From an uncultured Olsenella sp. (GTDB taxonomy: Bacteria; Actinomycetota; Coriobacteriia; Coriobacteriales; Atopobiaceae), in NCBI GenBank assembly GCA_959598545.1, contig CAUGFC010000022.1:1-19562 (forward strand): a stretch of DNA of 19,562 bases, written 5' to 3'. Shown here one piece after another: positions 13,992 through 19,562 of the stretch (positions are counted from its first letter, which is position 1; each line of letters starts with the position of its first letter). The notes beneath the pieces were generated by a model. That model ran no database searches. It saw only the letters and a list, made by a program, of their open reading frames with translations, and was not told where the DNA came from. Both the position numbers and the translations under genes were made by a program.

Positions 13992-14549
13992 ATGGCAGAC
14001 AAGTACGTCCCGCGTCTCAAGGAGCAGTATTTCGCCACCGTGCGTGACGAGCTCCAGAAGCAGTTCGGCTACAAGAACGTCAACCAGATCCCCAAGATCG
14101 AGAAGATCGTGGTGAACATGGGCGTCGGCGAGGCCGCCACGGACGCCAAGGCCATCGACGGCGCCGTCGCCGACCTGCGCGCCATCACCGGCCAGCAGCC
14201 GCTGATCACTCACGCCCGCAAGTCCATCGCCACCTTCAAGCTCCGCGCCGGCATGCCGATCGGCGCCAAGGTCACCCTCCGCGGCGACCGCATGTGGGAG
14301 TTCCTCGATCGCCTGATCTCCATCGCCATCCCGCGCATCCGCGACTTCCGCGGCATCTCCCCGAAGAGCTTCGACGGTCGCGGCAACTTCTCCATGGGCG
14401 TCACCGAGCAGCTCATCTTCCCGGAGATTGACTTCGACAAGATCGATCACACCCGCGGCATGGACATCACCATCGTGACCACCGCCCAGACCGACGACGA
14501 GGGCAAGGCGCTTCTCAAGGCCTTCCACTTCCCGTTCAAGGCTGAGTAG
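13992..14549 (+). CDS. rplE: 50S ribosomal protein L5
   Basis: A 185-residue L5, a little longer than the usual 179. L5 binds 5S rRNA with L18 and forms a bridge to the 30S head. PRLKEQYFATVRDELQKQFGYKNVNQIPKIEKIVVNMGVGEA is the N-terminal signature. QQPLITHARKSIATFKLRAGMPIGAKVTLRG and RIRDFRGISPKSFDGRGNFSMGVTEQLIFPEIDFDKIDHTRGMDITIVTTA complete the family pattern. ATG 13992 follows CTAAGGAGCGAAC. It appears to head its own transcription unit after the 345-bp spacer. Confidence 0.98.
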   Translation: MADKYVPRLKEQYFATVRDELQKQFGYKNVNQIPKIEKIVVNMGVGEAATDAKAIDGAVADLRAITGQQPLITHARKSIATFKLRAGMPIGAKVTLRGDRMWEFLDRLISIAIPRIRDFRGISPKSFDGRGNFSMGVTEQLIFPEIDFDKIDHTRGMDITIVTTAQTDDEGKALLKAFHFPFKAE

Positions 14550-14564
14550 GTCGTATATCAACAA

Positions 14565-14588
14565 GACGCCCCGCGCGAACGGGGCGTC
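14565..14588 (+). promoter_or_regulatory. Perfect 8-bp hairpin between rplE and rpsZ
   Basis: GACGCCCC (14565-14572) and GGGGCGTC (14581-14588) form a perfect stem with an 8-nt loop. There is no T-run. The rpsZ ribosome binding site lies 13 nt further on, so the structure may tune readthrough, mRNA stability or rpsZ translation. Confidence 0.5.
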
Positions 14589-14611
14589 GGGATTGCACTG
14601 AAGGAGGATTT

Positions 14612-14797
14612 GTGGCTAAGACATCGATGATCGTCAAGGCGTCGCGTGAGCCGAAGTACTCGACCCGTACGCAGAACCGTTGCCAGCGCTGTGGGCGTCC
14701 CCACTCCGTCTATCGCAACTTCGGCCTCTGCCGCGTGTGCTTCCGCGAGCTTGCGAGCAAGGGCGAGCTTCCTGGCGTCCGCAAGGCCAGCTGGTAG
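14612..14797 (+). CDS. rpsZ: 30S ribosomal protein S14, short zinc-binding type
   Basis: A 61-residue S14 of the zinc (C+) type rather than the 100-residue zinc-free form. Two cysteine pairs, CQRC (24-27) and CRVC (40-43), form the zinc site, within NRCQRCGRPHSVYRNFGLCRVCFRELASKGELPGVRKASW. S14 is a late-assembling 30S head protein. The start is GTG 14612, 4 nt after AAGGAGG. It occupies the usual place between rplE and rpsH. A zinc-free paralogue may exist elsewhere in the genome, as in many actinobacteria, but is not in this window. Confidence 0.97.
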   Translation: MAKTSMIVKASREPKYSTRTQNRCQRCGRPHSVYRNFGLCRVCFRELASKGELPGVRKASW

Positions 14798-14886
14798 GAC
14801 GGCAGGGCTCTGGCGCCCAGGCGCGCGCGCCACGGGTGCGTGCGAACCGGGCACTCAGGTTCATCATTACCGAAGGAGAATGATCC

Positions 14887-15285
14887 ATGAAGATCACTGA
14901 TCCCATTTCCGACATGCTGACGCGCATCCGCAACGCGAACGCAGCCAACAAGGCCGAGGTGTCCATGCCCTCGACCAAGGTGCTCGTCGAGGTTGCCCGC
15001 GTCATCTGCGAGGAGGGCTACATCGCGGGTTACGAGGTCGAGGACACGACCCCGCAGAAGACCCTCCACATCACCCTCAAGTACGGCGCCCGCCACGCCA
15101 AGGTGATTCGCGGCATCCGTCGCATCTCCAAGCCTGGCCTGCGCATCTACTCCACCGCGGACAAGCTTCCGCGCGTGCTCGGCGGTCTCGGCACCGCCGT
15201 CATCTCCACCTCCAAGGGCATGATGTGCGACCGCGACGCCCGCAAGCAGGGCATCGGCGGCGAGGTCATCGCCTACGTCTGGTAA
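14887..15285 (+). CDS. rpsH: 30S ribosomal protein S8
   Basis: A 132-residue S8, a primary 16S-binding protein of the 30S platform and, in E. coli, the repressor of spc operon translation. MKITDPISDMLTRIRNANAANKAEVSMPSTKV opens it. RISKPGLRIYSTADKLPRVLGGLGTAVISTSKGMMCDRDARKQGIGGEVIAYVW holds the C-terminal signature. ATG 14887 follows GAAGGAGAATGATCC. It is preceded by an 89-bp spacer containing GC-rich palindromic sequence. Confidence 0.98.
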   Translation: MKITDPISDMLTRIRNANAANKAEVSMPSTKVLVEVARVICEEGYIAGYEVEDTTPQKTLHITLKYGARHAKVIRGIRRISKPGLRIYSTADKLPRVLGGLGTAVISTSKGMMCDRDARKQGIGGEVIAYVW

Positions 15286-15313
15286 CTCTCGGCAGGAATG
15301 AAAGGAGACAGCC

Positions 15314-15850
15314 GTGTCTCGTATTGGTAAGCAGCCTGTCCAGGTTCCGGCCGGAGTCACTGTGACAGTCAACGGCGCCACCGTCACCGTCAAGGGTGGC
15401 AAGGGCGAGCTCACCCGCACCTTCTCCGACCTCGTGGAGATCAAGCAGGAGGGCGAGGAGCTCCTCGTCGTCCGCGTGGACGAGTCCACCGCCTCCAACG
15501 CGCAGCAGGGTCTCACCCGTACCCTCCTGCACAACATGGTCGTCGGCGTGTCCGAGGGCTTTGAGAAGAAGCTCGAGCTCACCGGCGTCGGCTACCGTGC
15601 CACGCTCAAGGGCAAGGACCTCGACCTCTCCCTCGGCTACTCTCACCCGGTGCTCTACCCGGCCCCCGAGAACATCACCTTCGAGGTTCCCGACAACACC
15701 CACATCACGGTGAAGGGCATCTCCAAGGAGCAGGTCGGCCAGGTCGCCGCTGAGATCCGCATGAAGCGCCCGCCCGAGCCGTACAAGGGCAAGGGCATCC
15801 ACTACGAGGGCGAGCACATCCGCAGGAAGCTCGGCAAGGCCGCCAAGTAG
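15314..15850 (+). CDS. rplF: 50S ribosomal protein L6
   Basis: A 178-residue L6 with two similar domains, located near the factor-binding site and the sarcin-ricin loop. SRIGKQPVQVPAGVTVTVNGATVTVKGGKGELTRTF is the first-domain start. GVGYRATLKGKDLDLSLGYSHPV and a second-domain end PPEPYKGKGIHYEGEHIRRKLGKAAK carry the family signature. The start is GTG 15314 with AAAGGAGA 6 nt upstream. It is followed by a 59-bp spacer with a perfect hairpin. Confidence 0.98.
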   Translation: MSRIGKQPVQVPAGVTVTVNGATVTVKGGKGELTRTFSDLVEIKQEGEELLVVRVDESTASNAQQGLTRTLLHNMVVGVSEGFEKKLELTGVGYRATLKGKDLDLSLGYSHPVLYPAPENITFEVPDNTHITVKGISKEQVGQVAAEIRMKRPPEPYKGKGIHYEGEHIRRKLGKAAK

Positions 15851-15869
15851 CCTCGAGGCTTATAAAAGA

Positions 15870-15891
15870 CCATCACCCCGTCAGGTGATGG
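15870..15891 (+). promoter_or_regulatory. Perfect 8-bp hairpin between rplF and rplR
   Basis: CCATCACC (15870-15877) and GGTGATGG (15884-15891) form a perfect stem around the loop CCGTCA. There is no T-run, and the rplR ribosome binding site follows within 8 nt. Attenuation, processing or translational control are all possible. Confidence 0.5.
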
Positions 15892-15909
15892 CACGTCTAA
15901 GGAGAAGGA

Positions 15910-16278
15910 ATGAACAAGCAGCAGGCGAAGAAGGCCGGTCTCAAGCGCCGCGAGCGCCGCGTCCGCGCCAAGATCTTCGGCACCGCTGAGCGTCCGCGCC
16001 TCAGCGTGCACCGCACCAACGCTCACATCTACGCCCAGGTCATCGATGACGCCGACGGCAAGACCATCTGCTCTGCCTCGACCCTCGACCCCGAGTTCCG
16101 CGCCACGGGCAAGCTCGGCTCCAACAAGGAGGCCGCTGAGTTCGTCGGCGAGCTCGTGGGCAAGCGCGCCCTGGAGAAGGGCGTCACCGAGGTCACGTTC
16201 GACCGCGGTGGCCGTATCTATCACGGCCGTGTCAAGGCTCTGGCAGACGGTGCCCGCAACGCGGGCCTGAAGTTCTAG
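15910..16278 (+). CDS. rplR: 50S ribosomal protein L18
   Basis: A 122-residue L18, which binds 5S rRNA together with L5 in the central protuberance. KKAGLKRRERRVRAKIFGTAERPRLSVHRTNAHIYAQVIDDADGKTICSASTLD is the family N-terminal half. VGELVGKRALEKGVTEVTFDRGGRIYHGRVKALADGARNAGLKF is the C-terminal signature. ATG 15910 follows AAGGAGAAGGA. Its stop is immediately followed by the rpsE binding site. Confidence 0.98.
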   Translation: MNKQQAKKAGLKRRERRVRAKIFGTAERPRLSVHRTNAHIYAQVIDDADGKTICSASTLDPEFRATGKLGSNKEAAEFVGELVGKRALEKGVTEVTFDRGGRIYHGRVKALADGARNAGLKF

Positions 16279-16287
16279 GAGGATTCA

Positions 16288-16809
16288 ATGGCACGAGATC
16301 GCAAGCGCCAGCAGGACACGGATCTTCAGGAGCGCGTCGTCTTCATCCACCGTGTCTCCAAGACCGTCAAGGGCGGCCGTCGCATGTCCCTCGTGGCCCT
16401 CGTGGTCGTGGGTGACGGCAAGGGCAACGTCGGCCTCGGCATGGGCAAGTCCGCCGAGGTGCCCCTGGCCATTTCCAAGGGCGTCGAGGACGCCAAGAAG
16501 AACATGTTCCACGTTCCCGTCACCGAGGCGGGCACCATCCCGCACGCCGTCGAGGGCCACTACGGCGCCGGCCACGTGCTGATCAAGCCGGCCATCGAGG
16601 GTACCGGCGTCATCGCGGGCGGCCCCGTCCGTCCGCTCTTCGAGCTCGCGGGCATCACCAACGTGCTCTCCAAGTCCCTCGGCACCAGCAACGCCATGAA
16701 CATCATCAAGGCCGCCGCCGAGGGCCTCAAGGAGCTCTCCAGCCCCGCCGAGACCGCAGAGCGTCGCGGCATCACGGTCAGCGAGATGTTCGCCGGGAAG
16801 GAGAACTAA
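16288..16809 (+). CDS. rpsE: 30S ribosomal protein S5
   Basis: A 173-residue S5 at the mRNA entry site, where it contributes to mRNA unwinding and accuracy. LQERVVFIHRVSKTVKGGRRMSLVALVVVGDGKGNVGLGMGKSAEVPLAISKGVEDAKKNM is the N-terminal double-stranded-RNA-binding-like domain. AGHVLIKPAIEGTGVIAGGPVRPLFELAGITNVLSKSLGTSNAMNIIKAAAEGL is the C-terminal domain. ATG 16288 follows AGGAGGATTCA, and rpmD begins 2 nt after its stop. Confidence 0.98.
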   Translation: MARDRKRQQDTDLQERVVFIHRVSKTVKGGRRMSLVALVVVGDGKGNVGLGMGKSAEVPLAISKGVEDAKKNMFHVPVTEAGTIPHAVEGHYGAGHVLIKPAIEGTGVIAGGPVRPLFELAGITNVLSKSLGTSNAMNIIKAAAEGLKELSSPAETAERRGITVSEMFAGKEN

Positions 16810-16811
16810 CG

Positions 16812-16997
16812 ATGGCTCAGTCCCTCAAGATCAAGCTCGTCAGGAGCGCCGTCGCCTCCGTCAAGAAGGACCAGACGGCCACCTGCCGCGCCCTCGGCCT
16901 CCGCAAGATCGGTGACGTCGTGGAGCAGCCGGACAACCCGAGCATCCGTGGAATGATCTTCAAGGTCAAGCACCTTGTCGAAGTGGAAGAGAACTAG
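16812..16997 (+). CDS. rpmD: 50S ribosomal protein L30
   Basis: A 61-residue L30, close to the usual 58-60. AQSLKIKLVRSAVASVKKDQTATCRALGLRKIGDVVEQPDNPSIRGMIFKVKHLVEVEE shows the family pattern L-R-S, then T-x-x-ALGLRKI and N-PxIRGMI-x-V-x-HLV. ATG 16812 uses AAGGAGAACTAACG at the end of rpsE, 2 nt after that stop. rplO follows after 9 nt. Confidence 0.97.
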   Translation: MAQSLKIKLVRSAVASVKKDQTATCRALGLRKIGDVVEQPDNPSIRGMIFKVKHLVEVEEN

Positions 16998-17006
16998 GAG
17001 TCACTC

Positions 17007-17456
17007 ATGCAGCTCAACGATCTGCGTCCCGCTGAGGGCTCGCGCAAGAACCGCAAGCGGATCGGTCGCGGCAACTCGTCCGGTCACGGCACCACCGCTG
17101 GTCGCGGCACCAAGGGCCAGCTCTCCCGCTCCGGCGGCGGCAAGGGCAAGGGCTTCGAGGGCGGCCAGCAGCCGCTCGCGATGCGCCTCCCCAAGCTCCC
17201 GGGCTTCAAGAACCACAACCGCGTCGAGTACGCCCCGGTGAACGTCGCCCGTCTCGACGCGCTGTTCGCCGACGGTGAGACCGTCGACGCCGATACCCTG
17301 GTTGCCAAGGGCGTCATCAAGCACAACTATGTTCCCGTGAAGGTCCTCGGCGACGGCGAGCTCACCAAGAAGCTCACCGTCAAGGTGGACAAGGTCTCCG
17401 CCTCTGCCCAGGCCAAGATCGAGGCGGCCGGAGGAAAGGTCGAGCAGGCGTGCTAA
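17007..17456 (+). CDS. rplO: 50S ribosomal protein L15
   Basis: A 149-residue late-assembly protein of the large subunit. MQLNDLRPAEGSRKNRKRIGRGNSSGHGTTAGRGTKGQLSRSGGGKGKGFEGGQQPLAMRLPKLPGF is the glycine- and arginine-rich N-terminal extension that threads into 23S rRNA. The globular end contains VNVARLDALFADGETVD and LTVKVDKVSASAQAKIEAAGGKVE. ATG 17007 follows CTAGGAGTCACTC. Its last seven bases overlap the start of secY. Confidence 0.98.
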   Translation: MQLNDLRPAEGSRKNRKRIGRGNSSGHGTTAGRGTKGQLSRSGGGKGKGFEGGQQPLAMRLPKLPGFKNHNRVEYAPVNVARLDALFADGETVDADTLVAKGVIKHNYVPVKVLGDGELTKKLTVKVDKVSASAQAKIEAAGGKVEQAC

Positions 17457-18727
17457 AGGGAATCGCCAACGCGTTCCGCGTCCCGGAGCTCAGGAACAAG
17501 CTGCTTCTCACGGCAGGCATTCTGCTGCTGTACCGTTTCGGCGCGTACCTGCCCGTTCCGGGTGCCCCGTTCCAGGACCTGCTCGGCGCCTATCAGGCCG
17601 GCCTGTCCGAGAGCGGTGCGATGGCGGTGCTCAACCTGTTCTCGGGTGGAGCACTCTCCCGCATGTCCGTCTTCAGCCTGGGAATCATGCCCTACATCAC
17701 GGCGCAGATCATCTTCCAGCTGCTCCAGGCCGTGATTCCCTCCCTTGGCGAACTTGCCCGCGAGGGCGAGGCCGGTCAGCGCAGGATCACGCAGTACACG
17801 CGTTACCTCACGATCGGTCTCGCCCTGCTCAACGCCATCGGCTACCTGTTCATGTTCAGGAGCTACGGCGTCGACCTGTCCGCGGCTGGCGTGCCCGAGG
17901 TGCTGCTTGACGTGATGATCGTCTTCACGATGCTCGTGGGAGCCATCGTCATCATGTGGCTCGGCGAGATCATCACCCAGAACGGCGTCGGCAACGGCAT
18001 GTCGCTCATCATCTTCTGCAACATCATGTCCGGCGTGCCCACGTCGCTGATCTCCTCGATCACCGGCACGGGCAACGTGGTGCTCACCGTGGTGACCATG
18101 GTGATCATCCTCGCCATCGTCCCGCTGATCGTCTTCGTGGAGCGCGGCCAGCGCCGCATCCCGATCCAGTACGCCAAGCGCGTCGTCGGCCGTCGCATGA
18201 TGGGTGGACAGTCCACCTACCTGCCGATCAAGGTCAACACCGCGGGCGTCGTGCCGATCATCTTCGCCTCGGCGATCCTGTACCTGCCAGCCCAGCTGGC
18301 GGTCTTCTTCCCGAGCGTCGAGTGGGTCCAGGTGTTCGCCAACGCCCTCTCCTCGGGCTGGATCAACTGGGTGCTCTCCGTCGTGCTGATCGTCGCCTTC
18401 GCGTACTTCTACTCGTCGATGGTCTTCAACCCCACGGAGACGGCCGACCAGCTCCGCAAGCAGGGCGGCTTCATCCCCGGCGTCCGTCCGGGCGCTGCCA
18501 CCGCGGCCTACATCAAGAGCGCCATCGACCACGTGACGCTCCCGGGCGCCCTCTTCATGGCCGTCCTGGCCGTGGTTCCCACGATCATCTTCTGGTTCAC
18601 GGGCAACTCGCTCGTCCAGTCGTTCGGTGGCACCTCCGTCCTGATCATGGTCGGCGTCGCCATGGACACGCTCTCCTCCATCGAGAGCCAGCTCAAGATG
18701 CACAACTACGACGGGTTCTTCAAGTAG
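17450..18727 (+). CDS. secY: Preprotein translocase subunit SecY
   Basis: A 425-residue channel protein of the Sec translocon in the cytoplasmic membrane, with about ten hydrophobic segments. LTAGILLLYRFGAYLPVPG (TM1), FSLGIMPYITAQIIFQLL (TM2 region), GEAGQRRITQYTRYLTIGLALLNAIGYLF, MWLGEIITQNGVGNGMSLIIFCNI (the second SecY signature), ERGQRRIPIQYAKR (cytoplasmic loop) and the C-terminal HNYDGFFK all fit the family. The start is GTG 17450, overlapping rplO by 7 bp, so translation is probably coupled. Partners SecE and SecG are not in the window. adk follows after 50 bp. Confidence 0.98.
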   Translation: MLKGIANAFRVPELRNKLLLTAGILLLYRFGAYLPVPGAPFQDLLGAYQAGLSESGAMAVLNLFSGGALSRMSVFSLGIMPYITAQIIFQLLQAVIPSLGELAREGEAGQRRITQYTRYLTIGLALLNAIGYLFMFRSYGVDLSAAGVPEVLLDVMIVFTMLVGAIVIMWLGEIITQNGVGNGMSLIIFCNIMSGVPTSLISSITGTGNVVLTVVTMVIILAIVPLIVFVERGQRRIPIQYAKRVVGRRMMGGQSTYLPIKVNTAGVVPIIFASAILYLPAQLAVFFPSVEWVQVFANALSSGWINWVLSVVLIVAFAYFYSSMVFNPTETADQLRKQGGFIPGVRPGAATAAYIKSAIDHVTLPGALFMAVLAVVPTIIFWFTGNSLVQSFGGTSVLIMVGVAMDTLSSIESQLKMHNYDGFFK

Positions 18728-18777
18728 GGCGCGTCGTCGGCAGGTAGGGAAAGCAGCTAGGAAAGGCGGTCCGCATC

Positions 18778-19404
18778 ATGAACATCGTTCTTCTCGGCGC
18801 CCCCGGCGCAGGCAAGGGTACCCAGGCCCAGAAGCTCGTGGCCGAGTACGGCATTGCCCACATCTCCACCGGCGACCTGCTTCGTGCCGCCATCAAGGAG
18901 GGCTCCAAGCTCGGCAAGAAGGCCAAGGGCTACATGGACGAGGGCAAGCTCGTCCCCGACGAGCTGGTCATCGACCTCGTCAAGGAGCGCCTCGAGGCCG
19001 ACGACGCCCAGAAGGGCTTCATCCTCGACGGCTTCCCGCGCAACACTGCTCAGGCAGTCACGCTCGACTCCGAGCTCGCCGCCATGGGCCGCACGCTCGA
19101 CGCCGCGCTTCTCGTGGCCGTCGAGCCCAGCGTCATCGTCGAGCGCCTGAGCTCCCGTCGCACCTGCCGCTCCTGCGGCTACACCGCCCCGGCCGGCGTG
19201 GACACCTGCCCGCGCTGCGGCGGCGAGATGTACCAGCGAGACGACGACAAGCCCGAGACGATCCAGCACCGCCTCGACGTCTACGAATCCCAGACCGCGC
19301 CGCTCGTCGAGTACTACCGCGGTCACTCCATCCTGAAGGAGGTTGACGGGGACCGTCCCGTCGACGAGGTCTACGCCGACGTCAAGGTCCTTCTCGGTCT
19401 ATGA
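18778..19404 (+). CDS. adk: Adenylate kinase (zinc-type LID)
   Basis: A 208-residue enzyme that interconverts ATP plus AMP and two ADP. The P loop is GAPGAGKGT (7-15), and HISTGDLLR (28-36) and FILDGFPRN (81-89) contact AMP. The LID domain carries four cysteines, C130, C133, C144 and C147 (CRSC and CPRC), which should bind zinc as in Gram-positive-type enzymes. The length is slightly under the usual 212-217. ATG 18778 follows GAAAGGCGG. It is in its classical place after secY, and its TGA stop overlaps the start codon of map (ATGA). Confidence 0.97.
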   Translation: MNIVLLGAPGAGKGTQAQKLVAEYGIAHISTGDLLRAAIKEGSKLGKKAKGYMDEGKLVPDELVIDLVKERLEADDAQKGFILDGFPRNTAQAVTLDSELAAMGRTLDAALLVAVEPSVIVERLSSRRTCRSCGYTAPAGVDTCPRCGGEMYQRDDDKPETIQHRLDVYESQTAPLVEYYRGHSILKEVDGDRPVDEVYADVKVLLGL

Positions 19405-19520
19405 TCAAGATCAAGACTCCAGAACAGATCGAGCAGATGAAGGCCGCCGGGGCTCTGTCCAAGGCGGCCCTTCGTCGTGCCGGGGCCCTGGTGCGGGCCG
19501 GGACGACGACGCTCGAGTAA
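19401..19520 (+). pseudogene. map: Methionine aminopeptidase N-terminal fragment, stopped after 39 codons
   Basis: ATG 19401 overlaps the adk stop, and the frame reads MIKIKTPEQIEQMKAAGALS, the normal MAP start (IKTPEQIE-x-MK-AG). It continues through a helix to RAGTTTLE and then meets TAA at 19518-19520. A full MAP is about 250 residues and continues LD after this point. The remaining 42 bp (19521-19562), rich in G runs, do not encode the expected MAP continuation in any frame I tried. Either the gene is broken here, or the last bases belong to a misassembled or trimmed sequence end. The identity of the N-terminal part is fairly sure; the pseudogene status is not. Confidence 0.6.
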
Positions 19521-19562
19521 GACCCGGGGGTGGAGGGGGTAAACAGGCTCCACGGCGCCCGT

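Overview
The window is a GC-rich bacterial chromosome segment of about 19.6 kb. It carries most of the str, S10 and spc ribosomal-protein clusters on the plus strand. Strong AAGGAG-type ribosome binding sites, heavy C/G preference at third codon positions, frequent GTG/TTG starts (rpsL, rpsJ, rpsZ, rplF, secY) and the gene content suggest an actinobacterium of the Coriobacteriia type, perhaps Olsenella/Atopobium-like. That placement is an inference from general features, not from a database search. No rRNA, tRNA, CRISPR array or intact insertion sequence was seen.

Layout: (1) 1-854, the tail of a gene that looks like accA, overlapping a DegV-family fatty-acid-binding protein. (2) 855-1153, a regulatory region with two dyads, a 22-bp motif that recurs twice more in the window, and a clear TTGACA-N17-TAAAGT promoter. 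(3) 1154-4513, str cluster rpsL-rpsG-fusA followed directly by rpsJ, with no tuf. (4) 4514-8002, a 3.5-kb non-ribosomal block separating rpsJ from the rest of the S10 cluster. It holds a nested-palindrome terminator, a membrane-anchored XRE regulator with a LURP-one-like C-terminal domain and a small glutaredoxin (both minus), an AT-richer patch with a long imperfect inverted repeat, then thrH and a histidine phosphatase (plus), and a repeat-rich intergenic region ending in a new promoter. (5) 8003-12870, rplC-rplD-rplW-rplB-rpsS-rplV-rpsC-rplP-rpmC-rpsQ. (6) 12947-13646, rplN-rplX, then a second copy of the nested palindrome and a 345-bp gap with a candidate promoter and structured leader. 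(7) 13992-19404, rplE-rpsZ-rpsH-rplF-rplR-rpsE-rpmD-rplO-secY-adk. (8) 19401-19562, the start of map, which is cut off after 39 codons.

Functionally the window encodes translation machinery (nine small-subunit and thirteen large-subunit proteins in addition to EF-G), the SecY export channel and adenylate kinase. It therefore couples ribosome output to protein export and adenylate balance. The distinctive content is regulatory: transcription appears to be divided into at least three plus-strand ribosomal units (rpsL, rplC and rplE promoters). Repeated intergenic elements sit at the division points: a 22-bp motif before rpsL, rplC and rplB, and a nested palindrome with a conserved core and co-varying arms after rpsJ and rplX.
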